Source of the DNA: Candidatus Obscuribacterales bacterium
Lineage (GTDB): Bacteria; Cyanobacteriota; Vampirovibrionia; Obscuribacterales; Obscuribacteraceae
Length of the DNA stretch: 64,000 nucleotides
NCBI GenBank assembly: GCA_019747875.1
Contig: JAIEQI010000126.1
Location: forward strand, 62,001-126,000
Reading direction: 5' to 3'
The stretch's first letter is position 1. Each line of letters begins with the position of its first letter. This document shows positions 11,301-26,300 of the stretch, in pieces. Below the pieces are notes generated by a model. It saw only the letters and a program-made list of their open reading frames with translations, was not told the DNA's origin and made no database searches. Position numbers and translations under genes: made by a program.

Positions 11301-14300
11301 GTAGTTGCGGTGGCACCGCTGGCTGTGATGCCAGTGCCAATGGTGATGTTGTTGGTTGCGCCGCTTCCACTGGACATTGAGAGGGATGCTGTGGTGGAAG
11401 TGGTGTCTGCATTGAGCGCGATGTTGCCAGCCGAGCCCGTAGTGAGAGTGACAGTACCGTCTCCGTTAATAATGGAGTTGGCGATGATGTCGCCATTTGT
11501 GCCGCTGGTGATGTTGATGGTGCTGCCTGTGGACTTTGCCCCATTCAGCCCACCGATCGTGATGGCACCGCTACCGACCGCGGCTGCATTGTTGGTAATT
11601 GTTAGGGCACCCGAACTGGAGACGTTGTTGGCTGTGAGGTTGCCACCAGTTGTAACCAACAAATCAAGTTTGCCGCCAGTCGTTGAAACTGATGTTGCGC
11701 TGAGAGGTCCGTTGCTGGCCGTTAGCGAGACATTTCCTGTTGCAGAAATCGTATTCGCAGTTAATGACCCTGTGTTTGTAATGACACTGAAGTCCGTTCC
11801 AGTTCCAGTAACAGTGCCGACAATGCTATTGATGGCCACTGCTACTGCCGCTGTATTACCAAAGAAGCCAACTTTGCCTGTGGCTGACAGCAAGCCGTTT
11901 CCGGAGGAGCCTATGCTTACTTGCCCATTTGCTAAACTGTTGAAATTGAGGTTTGAGTTTGCGCCGGCTGCACGCAGTATAGCGCCAGCGCTATTCATGT
12001 TCACCTGCAATGCGTTGCCGCCTGCGCAGCAGCTCTGAATGTTGAGATCGGAGCCAGCACCTGTTGTTTCGATAATGCTGGTGCCGCTCATTGTAAGCGT
12101 ATTTGCACGAATTGTTGAAGCAACTCCAACACCGTTAGCCCGTATAAGTCCATTTCCGGTCAAGGTGAGTATGTCGCTTGAGGTATTTACAGCAGCGGCT
12201 GAAATAACCTGGCTTCCTGGGAAAGCTGCGCCGGGAACAGAGATGGTTCCACCAGGACATGCAACTGTTAACGATACATTGCCAACCGTTGATTGAATAT
12301 TGCCAACCGTCAGAGTGCTGTTGGCTTGTTGCAGGTTGATGGTGACGCTGGTTCCTGTTGCGAAGATGCGGCCAACCATATCACCGGTTCCTGCCGCGTT
12401 ATTTATGGCGGAAATCTGCTGACCGGCTGTCGGGGTCAAAGTGATGGTTCCGAGTGTTCCGGCTCCGGCATTGTTAGCGCTGATACTTCCTGCTCCACCA
12501 TTGAGGAGCATGCTCAGTGAGGAGGCAGCAGAATTGCCAAAGCTAATCGCACCGCCACTTCCAGCTGTCGCGGCGTTAGCTGTTATTGTGCCATTGATGA
12601 AGTTGCTGGCAGAGGATCCGCCGGTTGTAAGGGAATTACCATCATTATATGTGATCCCAATAGTTCCACCGCTGCCGGAGACCGCTGCATTCGCGCTGAC
12701 GTTTCCGCTGATTCGTATGAAGCCGCCATTGCTTCCCACGGTTGCACTGATGCTGCCGCCGTCGCCGGATGTGGCACCGCCGTTAGCGTTGAGTGATCCA
12801 GTTGCCAGGTTGCCACTGCCGAGTGCAGCTGATGAGAGTGTGATGCTGCCGCCCTTTGCACCAGCGCCGCCTATAGCTGTAAAGCTGCCGCTTGTGATCA
12901 GGCCAGCGGCCGCTGAGAAGTTGATACTGCCTGCCTTGCCACTAGTTGCTCCGCCATCAGCGCTGGCGCTATATGCGTTGGCGCCGGTGCCTATGTTGCC
13001 GCCTACACCCAGCGAGTTAGTAGATACTGAAATCGCTCCGCCGTCTCCGGTTCCAGCACCTTTGGCCAGGAACTGTGTAGACGGCGAGGAGATATTGCCT
13101 GCTGTAACAGTGATTGTGCCACCTACGCCATTGGCAAGACCTGAGGTGCTTATGGAAGAATTATTGAATGCGATTGCGCCGCCGTTATTGCCGTCAGCGT
13201 CGACGATTATGGATCCACCGGTCGCAGTACGCCCTTGCGCGGACAAATCAGCGGCTGCAGCAAATGACATGCCACCATTACTTCCGCCGCGGCCATCATT
13301 CTGGAAGGAGATAGAGCCACCGTCGCCGCCGGTTCCTCCGGCATTGGCAGTTACTGCACCACCAACGGAAATGAGACCGGTACTATTGTTGATTACCTTT
13401 ATCGTGCCACCTTTGCCGGTGCCGCTGCCAGACGCACTCAGTCCTGCCGAAAGCGCTACATTGCCATCTGTTGCCGTGGCGCTGCCTGTGAGATCGATCG
13501 TGCCACCGTTACCGTTTCCGAGTGCGTCAACACGCATGCCGGCCGGCGTATTAACCGTTATCGATCTACCTGCGCTTACTGTTATCTTACCGCCGCTGCC
13601 GCTGTTGACCGATCGTGCTTGTGCATTGATGGTACCGTTTGCAGTCCCGAACGTTAGATCACTAACAGCGCTGGTTGTGGTGATTGATACTAGTCCACCA
13701 TCTCCCGTCCCAGTGTCCGCGCCGTTAGCAGCTACCAGGTGATTGACTGCGGCGCCTACCGAAATCGATTTTGAACTAATAATAATAGAGCCACCGTTCC
13801 CGGTGGTGCCACTTGCACTGGCTGACAAATTGTCTGTGTCTAATTGAACCGCACCGGCGTTGGCCCCGGTGGAGAGCACCTTGATTGTTCCGCCATTGTT
13901 GTCTTTGGCGTCTGCAAATATGTTGGTACCACCAAGTGTGATGAGTCCTGCGCTTCCACCATTTCCATTATTTTGGATCAGAATGTTGCCAGCTTTGCCG
14001 GCAGAGTTGCCTGCCAAAATATTTGCCGATGTGAGAATCGTGCCGGTGCTGTCATTGATGATATTGATGTCGCCAGCCTGGCCGCTTGTCGTGCTGGTAT
14101 TCAATACCTGGGAAACCGTCAGATTTCCATTGGCTGCAGTTTGACTGGCTTTCAGGTTGATGTTGCCAGCAGTTCCGCTTGTTGCTAACGATGTAATGTT
14201 GCCGCCGCCAGTCAACAAAATACTCGTGCCGGCGGTTATGTCAACATTTCCGCCTGTTCCTGTGCCCCCGCCGCTGGTGATGGTGAATGAGCCAGGGATG

Positions 14301-17300
14301 GTGACGGCGCCAGTCGTCGCAGTGATACCCACCGCTCCACCGCCGGAGGCGCCAGAGCTGAGGAGCGAGACTGCTCCGGCCCCACCCGAGATCGATTTGC
14401 CAGTGACTCCAATGGTCCCGCCCGTGAATGCAGCGCCCAATGACCTGCTGTCCATTATCATTGTGCCAAGATTGATCGCGCCTGCAGTGGCACCGCCAGC
14501 ATTCGCCGTGATCGCTCCCCCGACACCGCCGGCAGCAGATGTCGTTATGTTCGCGTTCAAAGTGATGCCACCATTACTTACGTTGCCTGTGTTGGTGATG
14601 GTGACGGCTCCGCCTGTTCCAGAGTCTGCACCACCGGTGGTGGTTATTGTGCTGGTGTTGTTAACGGTAATGGCGCCTTGACTGTTATTCGTTATCGACA
14701 CCGCCGCGCCGCTGCCAGCGCCGCCGGCTCCGGTAGCACCGGATGCGGTGATGGACATGTTTGTGAGTGTGAGCGCACCGACTGCCGAAGCGTTGCTTGC
14801 ACTGAGAGTGACTTTGCCGCCGTTACCGCTTGTTCCAAGCGCGGTGGTCTGTATGCTGCTGCCGGCGGCAATCGGATTAAGCAAGAGGCTGCTTCCTGCG
14901 CTGATTGTCACGTCTCCACCGCTTCCTGTGCCTACGCCGGCCTTGCCCGAGGTGGATGTAACTACCAATTTGGTGGCACCTGAAGCATCGAAAGTTCCGC
15001 TGCTGGCAGTCAGTCCTATTGTGCCTCCACCGCCTGCAGCCAGACCGTTAGCTGATATCGTGTAGGCAGCTGCCGAAGTAAATGTGATGGAACTTCCACT
15101 TAGTGATATCGGTCCGCCGCTTCCTGCAACTCCCGCGTTCGCCTGGATGTTCAATCCACCAGGAGCACCGATAGAGATAGCCCCCGCAGTGCCGCCAACA
15201 AGTCCGTCAGCGTCGACGGTTATCGAGCCGGCACTGGCGTTCTGTCCAGATACATCGTATGTTCCACCGATAGTGATTCCGCCGTTGGCACCGGCTTTGC
15301 CGTCGTTGCGGACAAGTATAGTCCCGCCAACCCCTGCTCCCGCCGAGGCACCACCTTTTGCAGAAATGCCGGCTGTGCTGATGCTGCCTTGACTGTTGTT
15401 GATGACGTTGACTATGCCACCGGCACCGGTGCCAGAGCCGTCTACCGAAAGGTTGGGCGCGACAGTGAGATTTCCGTTGTTTGAGGCAGTGCTTGCGGTT
15501 AAGTCAATTCTTCCGCCCGTGCCATTGCCTGCAAGTGCTGCCGCGCTTATTAATCCGGCTGCATTGACCTGGATTGTTCTTCCGGCAGAAACGCTAACCG
15601 TTCCCCCCGAACCACCTGTAGTGCCGCCATCTGCAGCTAATGTCAGTCCCCCGACTCCAGCATTCATTATTATGTCTGAGCTAGCACCGGTTGCCGTGAC
15701 AGAAACTGTTCCCCCGTTACCGGTTCCAGTTAGGGCCCCTAGGGCTAGCAAGCTGTGCGTGACGGCGTTGCCGAGGTTTATGGCGGTACTGGATATGGAG
15801 ACTGAGCCGCCCTTGCCTGTAGCTCCAGAAGCACTCGCTGCGATCGCTGCTGCATTGATCGTTGTTGTAACTGAATTGACAGCGCCGCCGCTAACCGTTA
15901 TCGAGCCAGCGTCCGCTCCGCCATTGCCTGTTGCATTAAAAATATTGCCGGGTCCGGCGTTGGCACCAAGTATTATTGCGCCAGTGCCCCCTGCCCTTCC
16001 GTCATTTGTGATAACGATGGAGCCGCCTTTGCCAGTCGCTCCGCCGTTGGCAGACAGACTTCCTTGAATATCGATGGAGTTGGCGGCGTTGCTGTGATTG
16101 GTTATATTGATGGAGCCACCGGCGCCGCTTCCAAATCCATTGACGGATACCAGTGGTACTACCGTTAGGGTGCCATTTACTGCGTTTGCACTGGCGGTGA
16201 GATTAATGGTTCCGCCCTTACCATTGCCGCCTTGAGCTGCCGCACTTATGAGTCCTGCGGCATTGATTGCAAGTGAGCGTCCAGCCGATAAGGACACTTG
16301 TCCACCGTCGCCACCTGATATTCCAGCGTTAGCTGTGACAGTCAGTCCACCTGCTGAAAGAGTTATATCCGCGGTTGCTCCAGTGGTTGCAACGGTAACT
16401 TGTCCGCCATCGCCGGATCCAAGTGCTGCCGTAGCCCCGTTTGCGCTAATGGTATGCGCGCCGGCCAGTAAGGTTAGTGTGGTCCCTGAAATTCCAATTG
16501 TGCCGCCCTTACCCGCCGTTCCCGTTGCGTTAGCCAGAACAGTCCCTGAGTTCAAGACCAGATTAACCGCATTGGTGCTACCAGCGGAGACGGATATGGT
16601 ACCACCGGCGCCACCGCCTTGCCCGATTGCGCTGATAGTGTTGCCTAAACCTGTACCGAGTGTAATCTTGCCGGTTGCACCGGCAACGCCATTGTTGGTG
16701 ATATTGATCGAGCCGCCGGCTCCGGTTGTTCCACCGTCGGCAGTCAAATTACCGGCAATTGCAATCGCGGCTGCGTTGTTGCTGTTGTTGGTGATATTGA
16801 TCGTGCCGCCTTTTCCACTGCCGGCACCGTTAACGCTGATATTGGGATTGACTGTCAGGGTGCCATTGTTGCCAGCTACATTGCTAGCGATCATGTCAAT
16901 TTGGCCGCCATCCCCATTTCCAGTAGCAGTTGCCAGAACTCCGCCGGCATTAACTGTAAGATTATTCCCGGCTGTCAAATTGATGCGCCCACCACCACTG
17001 TTGCCCAGCAAAGCGCTCGCATTCAGACCGGTTCCCGCTCCTCCTCCAACAAGGAGGTTATTGGATGAGGTCACAGTGATGGTGCCACCTTTTCCTGAAC
17101 CGACGCCACCGGTAGCGGTTATGTTCAGTCCGGCAGGTCCTGCCACCGTGAGATCTCCAGCTGCCCCAGCTGCCGTAGTTGTTAAAGTTACGGATCCACC
17201 TGTGCCAACCCCGGCCGCTCCCGAAGGACCGTTCGCCTGTATATTGTGAACGCCTGCAGGGAATGTCATTGCTGACGCTTGTATGTTGACAGTACCGCCG

Positions 17301-20300
17301 CTAACTCCGGCTCCGCCAGTACCTGTTTGGTTGGCGCTTATTGTCGCGGAATTAACGGTAAGGTTGACTGTGTTGGTGGTTCCCAAAACTATGTCAATCT
17401 TTCCACCATTATTAGGATTGACACCGTTGGCATTGATGTTGCCAGACAGCACCACTGTACCTGTTGCACCTGCCACACCAGTGTTCGCGATTGATATGGA
17501 GCCTCCGACGCCTGCTCCGCTGCGTCCTCCAGTAGCGCTAATGCCAGCCCCTACCGTGATCGAGTTGGTAGCATTGCTATTATTCTTTATACTGACGGTG
17601 CCACCAAGTCCGGTGCCGGTGCCGTTGGCGGTCAGTGCGCTGCCTATGGTGACAAGACCGTTGGTGCCAGCGCTGTTGCTTCCTGTAATAGCAATGTTTC
17701 CACCATTGCTATTGCCTCCTTTGGCGCTTGCATCTAACGTTGTGAACAGGGCGAGGTTGGCTGTGCGATCAGCTGTGATGTTGATGTTTCCACCGATTCC
17801 GCCTGCAACGCCTCCTCTGGCTTGCAATACAAATGATGTCCCGGCAGGCGTGCTGATGTCTCCAGTCGCGCCCCCATTGGCGGTCAATGTGATAGTACCA
17901 CCGGCACCGCCTGCGCCGCCGGCAGTCGTGGCAGCATCGACAATCAGGTTTCGAACTCCGGCAGCTGCTGTTCCGGCTATAGATTTGCCGGTGATTGAAA
18001 TGACGCCATTACCGCCTGCTTTTCCCGTTGAGCTGGCTGATATGGTTCCCGCAGCTAGTGTGATAGTGCCCCCCGTCCAGGTTATCGAGCCGGAATCTCC
18101 ACCGCCGGTATTGTTGGCTTGCATATTACCGCCACCATAGGCGATACTGTTTGTGCCTGACAGATTAATGGAACCTGCTTTGGCGGCGGAGGCTGAGTTC
18201 GTTGTGATTAGGGCAGTACCTGTGTTCAGGTCTGTGCTGGCATTAATCCCGATCGTGCCACCGGTACCTGTGCCCGTGTTGTTGGCGGTGAATGCATAAC
18301 TGTTTAGAGTGACAGCTTTACCGTTTACAGTTATGTTGCCTGCTGTTGATGAACCAGAACTGTTTACGGAAGCATTAAAGCCCGCTGTAAAGACTACATT
18401 TCCAATTGGGGCAGCCGTTCCGGCATCTACGAGTATCACGCCACCGGCATTGGTGCCGGCGCCGGTTGCCGATATGGAGTTGCTGACGGTGATGCCATTA
18501 TTAGTGCCGGTGGCACCTAGGTTTCTCAAAGTGACTTGGCTACCTGTGCCCGTTATTTGACCGCCATTTACGCTAATAGCCCCGCTAACAGTGAAAGGCG
18601 TGGCAGCTGAGCTGGTGTTATTGGTTATAGAAACTATGCCCCCACGTCCACCTCCAACTGCATTTCCTGTAATCGATGAGGCGACTGAAAGACTTCCTGT
18701 AGTGGCAACATTGCTTCCCGTAATTGTGACAGTTCCAGCGTCGCTGCCACCGGTTGAACTTACGGTGATACTTCCTGGAAGATTGATACTTCTGCCACTT
18801 GTTATTGCGACCGTGCCGCCGATGCCGCTCACCTTACCACCGATCGCGCTGATCACGGCTGACCCGGTAGAGAAGTCAACGTCTCCAGTAGCACCGCTAG
18901 ACTGGATCGTGATACTGCCTGCAGCGCCGCTGCCCCCAACTGTTTGGCTGCCATTAGCTGTGAATGTTCTGGCACCGGCGCCGGCTGTCTTCACTGAGAG
19001 CCCCTGAACCGAGATGCTGCCACCGGCGCTAGCAGCCGCTCCTGTCCCGCTTACATTGAAAGTGCTTGCACCCGTAAAACTAATAGCTCCATCAACAGCC
19101 CCTGTGAAAGAATCAAGGACAATCTGACCACCTTTATTGGATGTTGTGCCGGTTGCAGAAAGCGTAGGCGCACCAGCTATAGTGATGCCCCCGTTCGCAA
19201 CTCCGGTTCCTGTGTTTCTTATCGTAATCGAACTGCCGACAGCGGCCAGCTCGCCGCCATTGGCTGTAATACTACCGCCTACCGTCAGCAGCCCGCTGCT
19301 GTTATTGGTTATGGAAACGATGCCACCGCGGCCGGTGCCAATACCGCTGGCTGTGATGGGCGCGTTTACTGTTAATATACCGGTATTAACGACATTGCTT
19401 CCAATCAATGTGACGTTGCCACCGGCGCTGTTGTTAGCCTGCGCTGAAGCACTGATGGTGCCGGCTGCAAGGACTAGATTCTTTGCTGCCGTAAGGTTTA
19501 TGATGCCTCCGGCTCCACCTGTAGCGGCACCGTTTCCGCCTAACGCATTGGCTGTCATGCTGCCAGTGGTGAAGAAATCGATATTTCCGGTAGTGGACTG
19601 CAGGGTAATGCTTCCGCCCTTTCCACCAGAAGCTCCTGAGGCTGTGAATGTTCTGGCGCCCGCCACTGTCGTGGAGCTTATGGAGCTCCCGCTGATATTT
19701 ATACTGCCCCCGTCTCCGGTAGCTCCGGCAACAGCAGAGCCGCTTACATTAAGAGTAACTACTGCTGGAAAGGTAATCGCACCAGGTGTCGTGCCGGAGC
19801 TGGCATCTATGGTGATAATCCCGCCCTGATTAGGACTAGCGCCCGTTGCTGTTAATCCGGCGTTGATGCTGATACCGTTATTGGTTGCACCAACACCTTT
19901 GTTAGTAATCGTAATTTGGCTACCGACTCCTGCAATCTGACCGCCGGTTGCTGATATTGCGCCATTTATTGTTAGCGGATTAACAGCAGCGTTGGTGTTG
20001 TTCGTAATTGCGACAATGCCACCACGACCGTTGCCAGCTCCATTGGCGGTTATTGGTGTTGTAAGAAGGAGCGAGCCACTAGCGCTATTACTTCCTGAAA
20101 TATTGACTGTTCCACCCACGTTATTGCCTGCCGTGGCATTTACATTTATTGTCGAGCCAGCTCCTCCAGGAAGAGTAAGACTTCGACCAGCGGCCAAAGT
20201 AACTTGCCCGCCGCCGCCACCAGCTACGCCGCCCACCGCGGTCAGGGCCATAGTTCCACTGCTGAAGTTGATGTCTCCGGTGGCGCCGACAGCTGTTAAG

Positions 20301-23300
20301 AGTACTTGCCCTCCCGGTCCGGATCCGCCTGCTGTTTGTGTGGCACTGGCAATGAATGATCTCAGTCCGACTCCAGCTGAGCTGATTGAGCTGCCTGTTA
20401 TGTCAATCTTGCCACCAGCTCCGCCGGTGTTGCCAGCGCCGCTAGCGTTAAAAGTGACTGCGGCAGGGAAGCTGATTGCACCAGGAGTTGCGCCTCCTGC
20501 GTTGACCGTGATGGTGCCACCGGCGCCGGTGCCGGCCGGCGCCGCACCGCTTGACCCGCGCACATCAATACCAGCATTAAGTATGATACCGCCATTGGTT
20601 ACCTTTCCAAGGTTGGTAATGGTGACCTGTCCGCCAGTGCCAGCCGTTGCCGTCCCGCCAATAGCGCTTATAGCCTTAAGGCTGATATTGCCGCTACTGT
20701 TGTTAGTTATATTTACGATGCCACCAGTTCCTGAGCCACCGGCATTAGCGAGTAAATTAACCGTGCTGGTCAAATTGCCGTTTGCGGCCGTGCTTGCGGT
20801 CAGATCGATTCTGCCGCCATTGCCTGCAGCTCCTGCTGTAACGCTTACATTTATATTGCCTGCATTGCCGATGGTGAGGGTTCGCCCGGCACTGATGGCA
20901 ACCTTACCTCCGTCGCCTGCCGTAGCCCCACCGATGGCGCGCAAAATTGTAGTTGCAGGCAGGATGATGTCAGCTGTTGCTCCAAGCGTCGTTATGGAAA
21001 TCGAACCGCCTGCGCCGCCGGCTCCGCCTGCTGTTCGAGCGCCGTCTGCCGTGAAGGTCTGGGCTGCTACTCCTGTAAAAGTGCTGCCGGAGACGGAAAT
21101 GCTTCCGCCTTTGCCGACTTTCCCAAGTGCAGACGCGTCCAAGGTTGGTGTCGTTATTGAAACCGCTCCAGGTGTCGCTCCGCTGGCGCTGATGGTGATC
21201 GTTCCGCCGGTGCCTGTTGTAGTTCCGGCGCCCGTAGCAGTGAACGTGGCTGAGCTAATGCTTATGCCACCATTTGCACCACCTCGGCCCAGGTTAGTTA
21301 TGTCGATTGTACCGCCAATACCTGATGTTCCTGCGTTTGCAGAAAGTGCCCCTGTAACGAGGATCGCGTTTGCAGCATTGCTATCATTCCTGAGTGTGAT
21401 GCTGCCGCCGTCGCCAGTCCCGGAACCGTTGGCGCTTATTGCCGGAGTTACCTTCAAGGTGCCGTTCGCGGCAGCGTTATTGCTCGCTTGCAATGTCACT
21501 TTGCCGCCGCTTCCGTTTCCTGCAAGGACGGAAGCATTTATCACCCCTGCAGCTTGCAAATCTATGTTGCGCCCTGTTATGACTTTGATAGTTCCGCCAT
21601 CACCACCGGTTGAGCCGCTGGTCGCTTTAAGGTTGAATCCTCCTGCAGCCATTGTTATGTCAGATGCAGCCCCAAGTGTGGTCAGAGTCACTGAGCCACC
21701 TTTGCCGGCTCCTGCGCTGCCGCCGTTCGCGCTATAGGTCAGCCCGGCTGCCCCAGTAAAGGTTGAACCGGTAATGTCCACCGATCCACCATTGCCACTG
21801 GTGCCAGCATTAGCGCTCACATTACCGAGAATTGAAACCGGACCAGCCAGAGCTCCTGAAGACTGAATCGTGACACTACCGCCGTTAGCAGCACCATTGC
21901 CATTTGATGTCACATTGACGCCTGCCGCAATCGAAATACCCCCGGCGCTTGCCACGTTACCATTATTCTGTATAAGGATTGTTCCGCCTGGAGCACCGGC
22001 TGCGCCACCGTTGGCGCTGACATTTGCATTCAGAGTCAAGGTGCCAGTACTGTTGTTCTGGATTGTGATTGTGGCTGGGGTTGCATTGCCTGACGATGCC
22101 GTGACTGTTGCGCCAGTGCCCAAGGTCAAGTTTTTGTTTGTTAAGACCTGGCTTGCCTTCAAAGTAATATTGCCGGCTGATGCTGAGGTCGAGGAACTGT
22201 TGAATCCTGTTCCGCCGTTGCCAACGGTGAAGGCACCGGCTGCCGAGATGTTGATGGCGCCACCATTGCCAGTGCCACCGGTGCTGGTAACTGATAAGGA
22301 CTTGCTGAATGCTATATCCCCGGTCAGTGAGCTCACATTGACTGTGCCGCCAGCGACACCACCGCTTGATTTTAATACGGAAACTATCGCGGCGCTTCCC
22401 GTGATACTTGCTGCGCTGATGTCGATCGTGCCGCCACTGCCGGTGCTTGAGCTGGTATCAACAAGTGCACTCTGGAGGGAAAGCGCACCTGATGTTGCGC
22501 CACCGGCATTGATGACTACTTGCCCGCCGGTTGTGCTTGTGCTTGTTGCAAGCAAATTACCTGAGATTGTCAAACCACCATTTGTGCCTTGGCCCAGGCT
22601 TGTGATTTGAATCTTTCCGCCGGTTCCAGTCGCTCCGCCAACAGCGCTTAATGCGGCGTTTATGGAAGTGGCGGCAGTGCTGTTGTTTGTAATATCGATC
22701 AAGCCACCAGAACCGTTGCCAACACCGTCAGCCTGCAGAACATTTGACACAGTCAAAGTACCATTTGTAGCTTTATTACTGGCGCTGAGGGTGATCGTTC
22801 CGCCCTTTCCGTTGGTACCGGTGGCTCCGACAGCGATGGTGCCGGCTCCGGCTATCGACAAAGTTCGTCCGGCCGACATCGTTACGCTGCCACCGTTACC
22901 ACCGTTGCCCGCGCCTGTGGCAGACGCGTTGAATCCGCCGCCACCACCTACGGTGATATCCCCGGTTGTACCACCGGCATTAATGCTAATAGTTCCGCCC
23001 AGCTTCGCAGCTCCTGCTGCGGCTCCGGCTGCGTTCGCGTTTAGGTTGAGAGGGGAACCGGCCGTTATAGCGATTGTTTGCGCATCGATCAAAATAGTTC
23101 CGCCTGCGCCAGAAGATTTGGCATTGGCATTGATTGTGCCATTGCCTAGTGACAGGTTTCCTGCGCTGGCGAGAATCTTTATGGTGCCGCCATCACCGGT
23201 TGCGGCCGTTGGACTGACGTTGAAATTGCTGACGACCGGAATTGTAAGATTGCCAGTGCTTTGCACAGTGATAAGCCCCGGTCCCGTATTCACGGAGGAA

Positions 23301-26300
23301 GCAATCGTTCCATTATTTGTAAGTGAGCCGCCATTCACGTTTAGAGTGATGGCGCGGTTTGAATTGATTGCTAAGTTCGCTGCAACCGATGTATCCCCGG
23401 CTGCTCCATTTACGGTTGTGATTACCGTGCCTGACGTAGCTGATCCGTTTAGATTGAGTGTGCCTGCAGCCGCCCCGGATAATGTGAAATTGATATCGAA
23501 GCCGCTATTGAGGTTGTCGATCGTAATGCCGCCGCCGGCAGTTTGAACCGTGGCCAGCGACGAGCTCGGTGTTTGAACCTGCAAGTCGCAAGCCGGGCAA
23601 ACGACTCCGGTATCGATGGCAATTGCGGTGGCTGCTTGGGTAGCTGTAATTCCGGACGCCGTTCCAAAGATCAAGTTTGGTGTGCGGAATTGTGCAAGCG
23701 TGCCATTGTTTATAGTCACAGTTTGATTGTTGGCAATGCTGATCGTACTTAAGCACGATTCTGCGAGGAACTGTGTTGTGCCTGCTGCGCCGGGATCAGC
23801 GCTTAAACTGTTATTAATAGCTAGTGTGTTCTGTTGTCCATTAGGCGAGGCTTCGAATTTTATGGTGCCCGCTCCACCACCGGTCAGCGTGTAAAGACCG
23901 CCGGTCCCGCTCAGCGTCAAGCCGGCTCTCTGATTGACGGTATTGGTGCTTTTTACATAAATGGATCCGGCTGCATTGGAGCTTGTGATTGTGCCTGAGT
24001 TTGACAATGTTCCGGCGCTAGCCCCTGCGGCAGCGTCGTCACCATTGACGGTAATTGTGATGTTCTTGTCTGACGAAAGTGTAACACCAGCCGCCACTGT
24101 TGTGCTTGCGCCTTTGTTGGTGGTCGTTTGCAGATCGGCACCGACAAAATTGATGTTTGCCGTATTAGCTCCCGCGCTCCTTGCAAAGGTCAGATTTTGT
24201 CCGTCTGACGTGCCCGTGGTCGGCCCTACCTTTAGCTGTCCTCCGGCGCCAGTCGTGAACGTGGCATTGCCACCGCCAGGAAAATCCTGTGCGGTGATGG
24301 TTAACGACTGAGAACCTACTGAGCCGGAATCGATCGTGACGATAGAAGCGCCGCTTGCCGTGAAGGCAGAGTTCAATCCCATATTAAGATTGGGGCTGCG
24401 TACATTGAGGTTGGCACCGCCGGCAACGATTTGATTACTATTGCGGGCCGTGTTTATATTTCCACCGGCACCTTCTGCGCGGAACTGCAGGGTCCTGCCC
24501 GCACCCGAGCCCAGATCGTAGTTGATGGCCGAAGTCAGATTCAGGGCGAAACCAGTTGCTGAGGCGATGTCTATCAAGGTAGCGCCACCGCCGCTTGTTC
24601 TAAGCGTTCCCTCGCCAAGCAAGTCCAATTGCCCGGGGCTTGTAATCGAGATCTTTCCCGCTGCTTTGGTGGATAGCGCTGTGCCATTGACTTGCACCGT
24701 AAACGCGCTTATGTTGACGTTGCCGGCGGCAGATGTTGTCAGCCCCTCGCCAATGTTTACTCGTCCAGCTGTGCCAGTCGCGCTGAGGTTAATGTCGCCT
24801 GTCGAAGCCGTTATGGTTCCGGCATTGAGTACTTCGTTGTTTGCTCTAGGGTCGATCGTCACGGTTGTGCCGACTGCATTGACCACACCTAAAACAGTGC
24901 CTACACCAACTGCGTTTCCAGATACATTTACTGATTGACCCGGCTGATTGAAATTGACTTGCCCCAATGAACCTGATACCGAGTTGGACGATATTTTGCC
25001 AGTCCCTTGTAGCTCTACGTTAAGAGGTGCCGCAGCTTTGTTTGTGAAAGTTATTGTGCCACCAGTGCCGGTGCCGGGAGCTTCGGCTAAGACGTTACCG
25101 CTAATGAAGTTTCTGGCGCCAACAGCTCCAACCAGCAAAGGCGAGCCAGCATTGGGTTCGCGGTAGCTGATATTAACAACTCCACCATTTCCATTTCCGG
25201 TTCCGCTGGCGTCGATGGATCCAGTAACTTGCAAAAAGGAGTTGCCGCTTACGTCAACTGTTGATGCCGCAAGATTTATTGTCGGTCCGTTTCCAGTTGA
25301 GCCGACGGTCGTTTTCAAGTTGGAAGCATCGATTATTAACGAACCACCGGAACTAATATCAACGGTTCCGCCATTAGCACCGGCAGCAGGTCCGGCATTT
25401 GCCGAAATTGTGACGTTTCCGTTGGCGCTGCCTACCGTGACGGTGCCAGCTGCTGTTGTTGTCGTTAGATTTATCTTGCCGCCAGAACCGCTTCCCGAGC
25501 CGTCTGCAACTAAGTTGAGTGTTCCGGCTCCGCCTACGTTAATGCCAGTGCCGATAACATTAATGGTTCCCCCGGTGAAATTTCCCCCTGCCGCGTTAGC
25601 ATTTAAGTTGCCGGCTGGAATGGAAATCGCTCCATTTGGACTGTTCAGGGTGATTGTCCCGCCGGCTCCACTGGTGGCATTGACCAGTAGGTTCGCTGGT
25701 GCTGACGCCCCGATACCACCTGTGCCATTGTTTGTTATGCTGATTTTCCCGCCGTTGCCGCTGGTGGTGCCGCCCTGGGCGCTCACCGTGCCTTTGATGC
25801 CGTTAGTGCTTGCGCCTGCTGAAATGTCAAATTGGTTCGTGCTATTTACTACAACCGTGATGTTGCCGCCAGTTCCAATTCCTTTTGCATTTGTAGCCAA
25901 AGAGCCGTTGATAAAGGCATCCCGGCCGGCTGTTAGATTGATAGTGGCGCCACTGCCATTGGTGCCTTGTGGTCCGGCGGTCAATTGTGCCGGTTGGATG
26001 ATAATGTCGCGTCCGGCTGTTAGACTTACGGTTCCCCCGTCACCGTTGGCGGAACCGGATGATCCTCCAAGCGCTGAAATGCTAAGATCGCCGCCGTTAG
26101 TGCCGACATTTATGTCATTCGTACCACCATTTGATGTGACGGTGACGTTTCCACCTTTTCCTGACCCTGCCGCGTCAGCCTTCAGATTCAGGACAACGGC
26201 GCCGCTAACGTTCACTCCAGAACCAATCAGGGAGATTGATCCGCCATCTTTCGTAGCGACACCGCTAGCGCTGGCATCTAGTGTATTAGCTCCAGCAGTA

